64,000 nucleotides of DNA from Magnetospirillum aberrantis SpK (GTDB lineage: Bacteria > Pseudomonadota > Alphaproteobacteria > Rhodospirillales > Magnetospirillaceae), in assembly GCF_011022235.1 (NCBI RefSeq), contig NZ_JAAIYP010000038.1, positions 186,001 to 250,000 on the forward strand, given 5' to 3'. Within the stretch, counting starts at the first letter, position 1. Each line of letters opens with the position of its first letter. Positions 57,401 through 64,000 of the stretch are shown here, piece after piece. Position numbers and translations under genes: made by a program. The notes under the pieces were generated by a model. The model worked only from the letters and a program-made list of their open reading frames with translations, was not told the origin of the DNA and searched no databases.

Positions 57401-57974
57401 CCGTCACCTGGACCAGGATGGGAATGTCCTTGCCGGCGTTCGCACAGGCGATCTTGCAACCATTGACGGCGGCCTTGACCTGCAACGGGTCCTGGCAGGT
57501 TTCCACCAGGAAGGCAGAGACACCGCCGGCGATCTGGCCCGAAGCCTGGATCACGTAGGCGGCTTCCAACTCGTCATAGCCGATGTGGCCGAGGCTCGGC
57601 AGCTTGGTGCCCGGACCGATGGCGCCCAGCACGAAGCGGGCGCGGCCATCGCCCTTGAATTGCTCGGCTGCTTCCCACGCCACCTCGATGGCGCGCTGGT
57701 TCAACTCGAATGCCTGATCGGCGATGCCGAACTCGGCCAGGGTCACCGGAGAACCGCCGAAGGTGTCGGCCTCGACCATGTCGGCGCCCGCCGCGAAATA
57801 GCGTTCGTGAATCGAGCGGATGACGTCGGGGCGCGACTTGACCAGGATCTCGGTGCAGTTTTCCAGCCCCAGGAAGTCCTTTTCCACCGACAGGTTCATG
57901 GCCTGCACCAGGGCGCCGGTGCCGCCGTCGCACAGAAGAACACGGTCGCGGAGATGGTCGAGAATATTGGTCAT
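54495..57974 (-). CDS. metH: Cobalamin-dependent methionine synthase
   Basis: Enzyme of 1159 residues transferring methyl from methyltetrahydrofolate to homocysteine through cobalamin. Domains in order: homocysteine-binding (about 1-330; zinc cysteines in GMNCAAGP and GGCCGTTPDH), pterin-binding (AIGERCNANGSKKF), B12 cap and B12-binding (VKGDVHDIGKNLVDIILTNN with the cobalt-ligand His), and reactivation domain (RGSRYSFGYPACPN for S-adenosylmethionine). The length is full. It is the third gene of sahR-metF-metH, 116 bases past metF, and is presumably co-regulated. No B12 riboswitch precedes it, but the cobalt importer in this window supports its cofactor. Confidence 0.97.
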   Translation of the reverse strand: MTNILDHLRDRVLLCDGGTGALVQAMNLSVEKDFLGLENCTEILVKSRPDVIRSIHERYFAAGADMVEADTFGGSPVTLAEFGIADQAFELNQRAIEVAWEAAEQFKGDGRARFVLGAIGPGTKLPSLGHIGYDELEAAYVIQASGQIAGGVSAFLVETCQDPLQVKAAVNGCKIACANAGKDIPILVQVTVETTGTMLVGADIAAAATVVRALDVPSLGMNCAAGPREMLEHVKWLTENWDGFVSIQPNAGLPELVDGQTRYPLLPDELATWHERFIGMGVNLIGGCCGTTPDHIAATNQMLVRVGNGYRPVPVKRSVHWVPAVASLYSQVSLRQENAFLAIGERCNANGSKKFRDLQDAENWDGIVAMAREQVKEGSHTLDVCTAFVGRNEVRDMTEVVTRLRGSVTTPLVIDSTELPVIEAALKLYGGKAIINSINFENGEHEAEARLKLAKKFGAAVVALTIDEVGMAKDTDTKLKIAKRLYDFAVNKHGLPAGDLLFDPLTFTICTGNEDDRRLGVATLDAIERISTELPECGIVLGLSNISFGLKPAARQVLNSVFNDHAVKRGMTGAIVHVSKILPLHTLAPEEVKVAEDLIFDRRVEGYDPLQAFIALFGDRKAADMKKELPANVEDRLKQRIVDGDRTGLEDDLAEAMAAGWKPLDIINNLLLEGMKVVGELFGAGKMQLPFVLQSAETMKTSVAFLEPHMEKADGSAKATIVLATVKGDVHDIGKNLVDIILTNNGYKVHNIGIKQPIGDIMKAVEQYKPDAVGMSGLLVKSTVIMRENLEEMKAAGLSVPVLLGGAALTRKYVEEDCLRAYGGGGVAYARDAFDGLDLMSKVADGSFDTYVAARAAAPRSGNSKRIGQPQDTSTLRPVDWDEVNLRRAELHKDVPIPTPPFWGAKVIENVPLSTLAPYLNDTMLYQFHWGYKKQGRSLDEFKAWAAKELRPIALDMLKRCEAENILKAQAVYGYWKAAADGDAVVLFAEDGVTEVARFAFPRQAKDGGLSIADFYRPVDSGERDVIGLQVVTMGKAATDIAAQWFEANKYQDYLYLHGLSVEMAEAMAEYTHKRIRAELGFAAEDAPETEKMLKQVYRGSRYSFGYPACPNIEDQKQLLALLGAERIGVTLSDEFQLEPEQSTSAIVCLHPQAKYFSV

Positions 57975-58010
57975 TGAGTCCTCGTGACGCTGGCGAAGCC
58001 AGAAAAATTA

Positions 58011-58086
58011 GACACGGATGGACACGGATGAACACAGATAAACCAGAAGAATTTTCATCCGTGCTTATCCGTGTCCATCCGTATCA
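58011..58086. repeat. Intercistronic CACGGATGAA hairpin repeat, copy 2
   Basis: ACACGGATGGACACGGATGA, then ACACAGAT, is answered after a short spacer by CATCCGTGCTTATCCGTGTC and CATCCGTATC, forming a long imperfect hairpin like the one at 34610-34690. It fills the metF-metH gap within one operon-like run, again between co-directional genes. Confidence 0.85.
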
Positions 58087-58090
58087 CCTA

Positions 58091-58969
58091 TTACTTGGCC
58101 TGGGGCCGCACGCCCAGGATATGGGAGATGGCGTAGGCCAGGTCGGCGCGGTTCAGGGTGTAGAAATGGAAATCGGAGACGCCGTCGGCGGCCAGGGCGC
58201 GGCATTGCTCGGCGGCCACGGTGGCGGCGACCAGGCGGCGGGTGTCGGGGTCGTCGTCCAGCCCCTCGAACAGCTTGGCCATCCAGTCCGGCACGCTGGC
58301 GCCGCAAGCGGCGCTGAACTTCCGCACCTGGGCGAAGTTGGTCACCGGCAGGATACCGGGCAGGATCGGCACATTGATACCCGCGGCGGCGGCCTTGTCG
58401 CGGAAGCGGCGATAGACGTCCACGTCGAAGAAATACTGGCTGATGGCCCGCGTGGCGCCCGCGTCAACCTTGGCCTTGAGGTTGTCCAGGTCGAATTGTG
58501 CGCTGGGGGCGTCGGGATGCATCTCGGGATAGGCCGCCACCGAAATCTCGAAATCGGCGATGCGCTTGAGCCCCTTCACCAGATCAACGGCATAGGCGTA
58601 GCCGCCGGGAGTCGGCACATACTTGCCCGAACCTTCCGGGGCGTCGCCGCGCAACGCCACGATATGGCGGATGCCTTCGTCCCAATAACGCCGGGCGATG
58701 TCGTCCACCTCGCCGGTCTGGTGGCCGACACAGGTCAGGTGGGCGGCTGGCTTGAGCGAGGTCTCGCGGGCGATGCGGACCACGGTGTCGTGGGTGCGCT
58801 CGCGGGTGCCGCCCCCGGCGCCGTAGGTCACCGAGACGAAGCTGGGGGCCAGCGGCTCAAGGCGCTTGATGCACTCCCACAAGGTCTCCTGCATCTTCTC
58901 GGTCTTGGGCGGGAAGAATTCGAACGAGACGTTCACCGGACGGGTGGCGGCGATGGGAAGGGGGCTCAC
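58091..58969 (-). CDS. metF: Methylenetetrahydrofolate reductase
   Basis: Flavoenzyme of 292 residues that makes 5-methyltetrahydrofolate for MetH. VNVSFEFFPPKTEKM opens the barrel, SVTYGAGGGTRERT and the FAD-binding IVALRGDAPEG follow, and AISQYFFDVDVYRRF holds the substrate-side residues. The start is GTG at 58969 (SPLPIAATRPVNV), preceded by AAGGAG and overlapping the sahR stop by four bases; an upstream ATG lies inside sahR. It is the second gene in the operon and is followed by a long hairpin repeat. Confidence 0.96.
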   Translation of the reverse strand: MSPLPIAATRPVNVSFEFFPPKTEKMQETLWECIKRLEPLAPSFVSVTYGAGGGTRERTHDTVVRIARETSLKPAAHLTCVGHQTGEVDDIARRYWDEGIRHIVALRGDAPEGSGKYVPTPGGYAYAVDLVKGLKRIADFEISVAAYPEMHPDAPSAQFDLDNLKAKVDAGATRAISQYFFDVDVYRRFRDKAAAAGINVPILPGILPVTNFAQVRKFSAACGASVPDWMAKLFEGLDDDPDTRRLVAATVAAEQCRALAADGVSDFHFYTLNRADLAYAISHILGVRPQAK

Positions 58970-59922
58970 GCGGCGGCTCCTTTCAGGTTGGGCTGGGCGG
59001 CACGGGTGGCCGTCCACAGCACCACGGTCAAATGTTGTCCCGGCAGGCGGGTGACGGGGCCGGGTTCGAGGCCGGCAACGCGCAGCCAGCCGGCTACCTC
59101 GTCGTCGGCGAAGCCCAGGCGGTGGTGGGCGTGTTCGTCACGCAACACCTCAAGCTGGTGAGGCGCGAAATCGACGATGACCAGCGTCCCGCCCGGTTGC
59201 AGCACCCGCGCCGCCTCGGCCACCACGGCGGCCGGGTCGGTGGCGTAATGCAGCACCTGATGGATGGTCACCGCGTCGGCCGAGGCGGCGGCCAACGGCA
59301 ATTGGGTGATGTCACCCTGGCGCACCATGCAATGGCCCAGACCGGCGCGTTCCAGGTTGGCGCGGGCCACCGCCAGCATTTCGCGCGACAGATCGACGCC
59401 GACGCCGCGCTCCACATGCGGTCCCAGGACTTCAAGAACGCGGCCGGTGCCGGTGCCCATGTCCACCAGATCGCGCACGCCGCGCCCGGCGAAGACGGCG
59501 ACCAGGGCGCGCTCGACCTCGGCGTCGTCCACGTTCAGGCCGCGAATTTCGTCCCAGCGTTCGGCGTTGGCGGTGAAATAGTCCTGGGCCTTGGCGGCAC
59601 GGGCCACCCGCACCATGGCAAGACGCTCCTGGTCCAGGGCGATGGTGGGATCTTCCGCCGGCAACAGATCAAGCAGGGCACGCGCCAGGGCCGCCCCGCC
59701 GCCCTTGGCGGCAAGACGGTAGAACACCCAGGCCCCCTCGGGATAACGGTCGAGCAGACCGGCCTCGCACATCAGCTTGAGATGGCGCGACACGCGCGGC
59801 TGGCTTTGGCCCAGGATGTGGGTCAGCTCGCTCACGGTCAGCTCGCCCTGGGCCAGCAGGGCCAGGAGACGCAGGCGCGTCGGCTCTGCCGCCGCGCGCA
59901 ATCCCGTCAATACAGCCTCCAC
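58966..59922 (-). CDS. sahR: SahR-type ArsR regulator fused to a methyltransferase domain
   Basis: Regulator of 318 residues. Residues about 1-85 form an ArsR winged helix (RLLALLAQGELTVSELTHIL, then GQSQPRVSRHLKLMCEAGLL). Residues about 145-260 form a SAM/SAH-binding methyltransferase-like domain with motif I VDMGTGTGRVLEVL and VGVDLSREMLAVAR. ArsR-methyltransferase fusions of this kind next to metF/metH are the alphaproteobacterial SahR regulators of SAH recycling. SAH as effector is taken from family knowledge. GTG at 59922 follows GGAGGG. It overlaps metF, so the regulator belongs to its own target operon. Confidence 0.88.
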   Translation of the reverse strand: MEAVLTGLRAAAEPTRLRLLALLAQGELTVSELTHILGQSQPRVSRHLKLMCEAGLLDRYPEGAWVFYRLAAKGGGAALARALLDLLPAEDPTIALDQERLAMVRVARAAKAQDYFTANAERWDEIRGLNVDDAEVERALVAVFAGRGVRDLVDMGTGTGRVLEVLGPHVERGVGVDLSREMLAVARANLERAGLGHCMVRQGDITQLPLAAASADAVTIHQVLHYATDPAAVVAEAARVLQPGGTLVIVDFAPHQLEVLRDEHAHHRLGFADDEVAGWLRVAGLEPGPVTRLPGQHLTVVLWTATRAAQPNLKGAAA

Positions 59923-59954
59923 CCGATGGGCCCTCCGCTCATTCTCGAAAACAT

Positions 59955-59970
59955 ATAAACATATCTTTAT
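59955..59970. promoter_or_regulatory. Putative SahR operator upstream of sahR-metF-metH
   Basis: ATAAACATATCTTTAT lies 33 bases upstream of the sahR start codon. Its reverse complement is identical to the 16-mer upstream of ahcY (3958-3973). It probably overlaps the sahR promoter and mediates autoregulation. The divergent mlaA gene starts 225 bases away. Confidence 0.8.
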
Positions 59971-60194
59971 GCGGATATGAAGCCCCTTGTGCGAGTGTGT
60001 CCCAAAGAGTGTTGCCGTGATGCAACATTACGCGCATGCGACAGACCCGGAAGATTCTGCCGGCTGGAGTTTGTGCACCGAGTGTGCTACCTCAGACGAT
60101 GCGGGGGCAATCTTCGGATGTCGCCTTCGTTGATCCTTTGACACCGTCGGGGCCTTACTCGGGCCATGACATTACAGGGCGACAAGACAAGCGA

Positions 60195-61004
60195 ATGACG
60201 ACCATTTCTCCTCGCTCCATTGCCATGCGGCTCACCGCTTCCCTGTTTGCCATTGCCTTGGTTTCCGGCTGCGCCACTCCGCCGCCCGCCGACGACAAGG
60301 AGGCCGTGGCCGAATGGGAACAGGTCAACGACCCGCTTGAACCCATGAACCGGGCGGTCTTCGAGTTCAACACCGCCATCGACAAGGCCCTGATCAAGCC
60401 CATCGCCACCGGCTATCGCGAAGTGGTGCCAGCCTATGGCCGCGAACGTGTGCGCGACGCGCTGAACAACCTGCGCTCGCCCATCATCCTGGCCAACGAC
60501 ATCCTTCAGGGCGAACCCGACCGCGCCATGCAGACGCTGATGCGCTTCGCCTTCAACACCGGTTTCGGCATCGGCGGCCTGTTCGACGTGGCCTCGCCCG
60601 GCGGCATCCCCTACCACGACGAAGATTTCGGCCAGACCTTCGCGGTCTGGGGCGTCGGCGAGGGCCCCTATCTGGTGCTGCCAATCCTTGGCCCCAGCAA
60701 TCCCCGCGACACCAGCGGCCTTGCCGTCGAATGGCTGAGCGATCCGTTCAACTTGTGGATGGACAATACCGGCCGCGACTGGGTGGTGTGGACCCGCACC
60801 GGCGTCGCCGGCATCGACAAGCGCGAAAGCCTGCTCGACACCCTGGACGAGGTCGAGAAGTCCTCGCTCGACTATTACGCCGCCGTCCGCTCGCTGTACC
60901 GTCAGCGCCGCGCCGCCGACGTCAAGAATGGCGGCGGCAATGGGGAAAACTCTCCCAACCTCAACCTGAGCGCCGTCGAGCCGCCGGCCGCGAGCGGCAA
61001 CTGA
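60195..61004 (+). CDS. mlaA: MlaA/VacJ family outer membrane lipoprotein
   Basis: Lipoprotein of 269 residues that removes mislocalised phospholipid from the outer leaflet of the outer membrane. The N-terminus has a lipobox, IALVSGCATPPP. Conserved VacJ blocks are DPLEPMNRAVFEFNTAIDKA, RFAFNTGFGIGGLFDVAS and EDFGQTFAVWGVGEGPYLV. ATG at 60195 has a weak ribosome binding site; ATG at 60225 (MRLTASLF) is also possible and still gives a full signal. It is followed after 5 bases by mlaC; the inner membrane ABC parts mlaFED are not in the window. Confidence 0.93.
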   Translation: MTTISPRSIAMRLTASLFAIALVSGCATPPPADDKEAVAEWEQVNDPLEPMNRAVFEFNTAIDKALIKPIATGYREVVPAYGRERVRDALNNLRSPIILANDILQGEPDRAMQTLMRFAFNTGFGIGGLFDVASPGGIPYHDEDFGQTFAVWGVGEGPYLVLPILGPSNPRDTSGLAVEWLSDPFNLWMDNTGRDWVVWTRTGVAGIDKRESLLDTLDEVEKSSLDYYAAVRSLYRQRRAADVKNGGGNGENSPNLNLSAVEPPAASGN

Positions 61005-61009
61005 GCGCC

Positions 61010-61648
61010 ATGCTTTCTCGTCGTTCGCTGATCGGTCTGGTTGCCGCCGTCGTTTCCACCTTCGCCGTCTCCCTTCCGGCTCGCGCCGAAATGGAGACCG
61101 AGGCGCGCGCCTTCATCCAGAAACTGGCCGACACCGCCATGAACAACGTGGCGGTCAAGGGGATCAGCAACGAAGACCGCGCCAACCGGTTCCGTACGCT
61201 GTTCGTCGATACCTTCGATCTGCCCGAGATCGGCAAGCTGGTCCTGGCCCGTCACTGGCGCGTCGCCACCCCCGAGCAGCAACAGGAATTCCTGCGGCTG
61301 TTCGAGGATATCCAGGTCTACACCTGGACCCGGCGTTTCAAGGACTATTCCGGCGAAACCCTGGAAATCCTGGGGGTCCAACCCGAATCCGGCGGCGACT
61401 TCCTGGTGGATTCCCGCATGCTGCGCGAGAAGCTGGAGCCCATCGCCGTTTCGTGGCGGGTGCGCCGGGAAGGCGACGTCTTCAAGGTTCTGGACATCAA
61501 GGTTGAAGGCGCCTCCATGGCGCTGACCCACCGCTCCGAATATGGTTCTGTGATCCAAAGCGCCGGCGGCCGTGTCGACGGCCTGTTGCAGGCCTTACGG
61601 AAAAAGGTCGCGCAATTGCGTGCGGAAACCCTTGCCGCCGCCAATTGA
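61010..61648 (+). CDS. mlaC: MlaC-like phospholipid-binding protein
   Basis: Periplasmic shuttle of 212 residues that carries phospholipid between MlaA and the inner membrane complex. The N-terminus MLSRRSLIGLVAAVVSTFAV is a signal peptide with a twin-arginine-like SRRSLIG motif, ending near ARA. The MlaC/Ttg2D fold is supported by FRTLFVDTFDLPEIGKLVLA and FKVLDIKVEGASMALTHRSE. It lies 5 bases after mlaA and is closed by a strong hairpin terminator. Confidence 0.92.
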   Translation: MLSRRSLIGLVAAVVSTFAVSLPARAEMETEARAFIQKLADTAMNNVAVKGISNEDRANRFRTLFVDTFDLPEIGKLVLARHWRVATPEQQQEFLRLFEDIQVYTWTRRFKDYSGETLEILGVQPESGGDFLVDSRMLREKLEPIAVSWRVRREGDVFKVLDIKVEGASMALTHRSEYGSVIQSAGGRVDGLLQALRKKVAQLRAETLAAAN

Positions 61649-61665
61649 CGGCATCGCGCCAAAGA

Positions 61666-61705
61666 CCATGAAAAAAGGCCGCTATGACGCGGCCTTTTTT
61701 CATGG
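61666..61705. terminator. Bidirectional intrinsic terminator between mlaC and pilZ gene
   Basis: A perfect 17-bp inverted repeat, 61666-61682 and 61689-61705, has a 6-base loop. The stem itself carries A6/T6 runs, so it can act on both strands for the two convergent transcripts. Confidence 0.9.
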
Positions 61706-61718
61706 CGTCACCGGGAAC

Positions 61719-62066
61719 TCAATACCCGTAAGGTTTGTCCCCCCACACCAGACCGGCCACGTGCCGGCTGACGCATTTCATCAGGTCGTAGGACGGCCGC
61801 ACGAATTGCAACGCTATCCAGTCACGGTTGACGAACCGCACCTCTCCTTTGCCGACGGCGATTCGCATCTCGGGCCAACGGGTCGAACGCAATTCGAAAT
61901 CCAGAACCTGTCCCTTCCAGGTACGGCGCCCGGCCGGCAGCGGGATCTTCATGCCGCCGATGGAAATGTCCAGCACCTCGAACGTGTCGCCCTCGGTGAC
62001 GGCCACCAGGCCCGTTCCCGGATGGCGGTCGTCGAAACGGCGATCCAACCTGCTGCGCATGTTCAT
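61719..62066 (-). CDS. PilZ domain protein
   Basis: Small single-domain protein of 115 residues, a probable c-di-GMP receptor. The PilZ ligand motifs are visible as RRFDDR (RxxxR form) near residue 9 and DISIGG (DxSxxG) near residue 33; both arginines and the aspartate are present, so binding is plausible. It ends LVWGDKPYGY. It is transcribed after the chemoreceptor gene (117 bases), which suggests but does not prove a link to motility. A c-di-GMP producer is encoded at 5304-6404. Confidence 0.88.
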   Translation of the reverse strand: MNMRSRLDRRFDDRHPGTGLVAVTEGDTFEVLDISIGGMKIPLPAGRRTWKGQVLDFELRSTRWPEMRIAVGKGEVRFVNRDWIALQFVRPSYDLMKCVSRHVAGLVWGDKPYGY

Positions 62067-62183
62067 GTGGCAATCCCCAAGATGCGCCCCGCATGCATGG
62101 CGCGTGGAAAAATCATACCCGTCCCCGCCCCCAAGGCCAAGAGTCCCTGGCGCTCCGGTTCAGCCGGCCCACCATCCGCCCCC

Positions 62184-64000
62184 TCAGGTGGTGCGGATTT
62201 TCTCGACCGTCTGGTTGAGACCGGATTTCAACACCTCGGCCTGATGGGCAAGGTCGGCCCCCGAACTCAACACATGCTCCGCGGCCAGACTGGCGGCACT
62301 GATAGCCTCGGACACGCCGGCGATGTTAAGCGACACCTGACGGGTTCCTTCGGCCGCCTGATGGACGTTGCGGGCGATTTCCTGGGTGGCGGCGCCCTGC
62401 TCCTCGACAGCGCTGGCGATGGCGGTGGTGACGGCGCTCATCTGACCGATAACCTTGGTGATGGCGCCCAGCGCCCCCACCGCCCGTCCGGTGGCGGCCT
62501 GAACTGCGTCGATCTGGGCGGTAATCTCCTCGGTGGCCTTGGCCGTCTGGTTGGCCAGATGCTTGACCTCGCCGGCCACCACGGCGAAGCCCTTGCCGGC
62601 CTCACCGGCGCGGGCCGCCTCGATGGTGGCGTTCAGCGCCAGAAGGTTGGTCTGGCCGGCGATGGCGGTGATGAATTGCACCACCTCGCCGATCTTGGTC
62701 ACCGCATTGGACAATTCGGCTACACAGGTGTCGGCGGCGTTCGCGTCGTCAACGGCAGCGGCGGCGATGCGGGTGTTCTCGCTCATCTGGCGACTGATCT
62801 CAGTGATCGAGCCGGACAATTCCTCGGTGGCGGCGGCCACGGTCTGGACGTTGGCCGAGGCTTCCTCGGCGGCGCTGGCGACGGCGGTGGCACCGCCATG
62901 CGCCTGATCCACCATGGCGTTCAGGGTCGCGGCAGTGTCGTGCAAGCCCCCCGAAGCCCGCTTGACCACGTCGGCGACTCCGCCTAGCGCGTTTTGCAGG
63001 TCGTCGGCCACACGGTCCAAGGCTTGACGCCGGCCAGCCTCGGCCTGGGTCCGCAAAGTCTCCTGTTCATCGTGCAACGCCTTGTTCTCTTCGGCCTGGG
63101 CCTTGAACACCGCCACCGCACGCGCCATCTCGCCGACTTCGTCAGTACGGCCAGTAGACGGCACAACGACCTCCAGTTCGCCACTGGCCAGCCGCCGCAT
63201 CACCGCAGTGATGCCCTCAAGCGGCAGGGCGATGCCGCGCGCCAGAACCAGCGCGACCACCAAACCGGCCGCCAGCACGCCGGCCACCACCGCCAGCGCC
63301 TTGTTGCGGGCGGCTGCGTATTGGTCGGCATACAGGCTGGAATCCATCACCAACTCGACCACCGCCGCCGGTTTGCCGGCATAATCCATGACCGGAGCGG
63401 CAACCGCCGTCACCGGCACACCGTCGCGGAAACCGCGCTTGAGAATCTGATGCCCGTCCAGCGCCTCGCGCCACTCGGTTTCACTGAAGAACGGCTCGGG
63501 CGCGGTCGAGGCCAGGGTCTTGTATTCCTCCTTGATGGTACCGCCTTGTTGTACCGCTGCGTTGGCAGCGTGCAAGGCGACCTCGACCCCGAATTGCTTC
63601 TTGAAGGTTTCGGCCAGATCCTTACCGAAATTCAGGCCGAACTCGACGGTGCCAAGATGCTTGCCGTCCTGGGTCACCGGCACCACCGCCCGCACGCCCA
63701 TGCCGCCGACACCGTTTTCCAGGCCCAGGACGGCCTTGCCGTCACGGTTGGCCTCGACCACCGTCTTGCGGAAGCTGGACAGGTCGTCGCCGAATTTCTG
63801 AGGCATGTGGACACGCAGGAACGACAGGGCCGGTGGCGTGTGGAACTGCATCTGCGACACGCCGTAAGTCTTTTTCAACGCGGCGAAGGCATCGATGAAC
63901 AATTGCCCCAAACGGTCGCGGTCGCGGGCGGCGAAGGCCACCTTGGCGTCCGGCATCTCGGCGACGAAACGGGCCAGCAAGGCGCCCGAATGGGTGCTGT
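62184..64000 (-). CDS. Methyl-accepting chemotaxis protein (5' end beyond the window)
   Basis: Chemoreceptor reading open to the window edge, so the start is missing; 605 residues are seen. The N-terminal part is a periplasmic sensor of the Cache type ([20 protein letters not shown], then [20 protein letters not shown]). A membrane helix ([20 protein letters not shown]) is followed by HAMP ([20 protein letters not shown]) and a signalling domain whose tip is [30 protein letters not shown]-type, with [19 protein letters not shown], the CheA/CheW-binding hairpin. No signal sequence is seen because the 5' end is lost. The ligand is unknown. Confidence 0.93.
   Translation of the reverse strand, partial: STHSGALLARFVAEMPDAKVAFAARDRDRLGQLFIDAFAALKKTYGVSQMQFHTPPALSFLRVHMPQKFGDDLSSFRKTVVEANRDGKAVLGLENGVGGMGVRAVVPVTQDGKHLGTVEFGLNFGKDLAETFKKQFGVEVALHAANAAVQQGGTIKEEYKTLASTAPEPFFSETEWREALDGHQILKRGFRDGVPVTAVAAPVMDYAGKPAAVVELVMDSSLYADQYAAARNKALAVVAGVLAAGLVVALVLARGIALPLEGITAVMRRLASGELEVVVPSTGRTDEVGEMARAVAVFKAQAEENKALHDEQETLRTQAEAGRRQALDRVADDLQNALGGVADVVKRASGGLHDTAATLNAMVDQAHGGATAVASAAEEASANVQTVAAATEELSGSITEISRQMSENTRIAAAAVDDANAADTCVAELSNAVTKIGEVVQFITAIAGQTNLLALNATIEAARAGEAGKGFAVVAGEVKHLANQTAKATEEITAQIDAVQAATGRAVGALGAITKVIGQMSAVTTAIASAVEEQGAATQEIARNVHQAAEGTRQVSLNIAGVSEAISAASLAAEHVLSSGADLAHQAEVLKSGLNQTVEKIRTT

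Overview
The window is GC-rich chromosomal DNA from an alphaproteobacterium, most likely a Magnetospirillum-like member of the Rhodospirillales. The genus is inferred from overall gene content and is not proven. Class-level support comes from the chvI-chvG-hprK-PTS block, the trpB-trpA-accD-folC order, the msbA-DUF374-waaA-lpxK lipid A run and an ArsR-methyltransferase (SahR-type) methionine regulator. No rRNA, tRNA, insertion sequence, integrase, phage gene or CRISPR array was seen. Most of the window is housekeeping backbone.

Region by region. 1-3.9 kb (minus): rplU, rpmA, obgE and the start of proB, then ahcY with its terminator and a SahR-like operator. 4.1-6.4 kb (plus): a GldA-family dehydrogenase and a PAS-GGDEF diguanylate cyclase. 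6.4-13.1 kb (minus): chvI-chvG-hprK-rapZ-EIIA(Man)-HPr-EI-cupin, a regulatory phosphotransfer system without sugar permease genes, coupled to an envelope-stress two-component system. 13.3-16.1 kb (plus): a cobalamin riboswitch controlling the cobalt importer cbiMNQO. 16.4-25.6 kb: a copper chaperone, a HugZ-like protein, GTP-type pckG, two divergent cation/proton antiporters, a probable pyrophosphate-dependent phosphofructokinase and two small conserved proteins. 25.6-32.4 kb: lysE, then msbA-acyltransferase-waaA-lpxK-acyltransferase for lipid A and core assembly, and a periplasmic cytochrome c. 32.6-37 kb: trpB-trpA-accD-folC. 37-40 kb (minus): a secreted nuclease, a WrbA-like flavoprotein under an Rrf2 regulator, trxA and hupB. 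40-45.4 kb (minus): an uncharacterised three-gene cluster of sensor kinase, Sel1-repeat protein and a 570-residue unknown protein. 45.5-52.3 kb: a TetR repressor facing a complete RND efflux operon. 52.3-54.4 kb: a small accessory patch (DUF4145, vapBC, a degenerate cyclase domain) studded with three copies of a palindromic repeat. 54.5-60 kb (minus): sahR-metF-metH. 60.2-64 kb: mlaA-mlaC, a PilZ protein and a chemoreceptor cut by the window edge.

Several parts connect. AhcY, MetH and MetF form the S-adenosylhomocysteine/methionine cycle, and a shared 16-bp operator lies upstream of both ahcY and sahR, about 56 kb apart. The riboswitch-controlled cobalt importer supplies the metal of the cobalamin that MetH needs. 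The PTS block senses phosphoenolpyruvate, the product of PckG nearby. In many alphaproteobacteria an ATP-type pckA sits beside chvI; here a GTP-type enzyme lies on the other side of an intervening cbi block. The least understood element, and my best candidate for something undescribed, is the kinase/Sel1/unknown cluster at 40-45 kb. The repeat families and several perfect palindromes also deserve attention.
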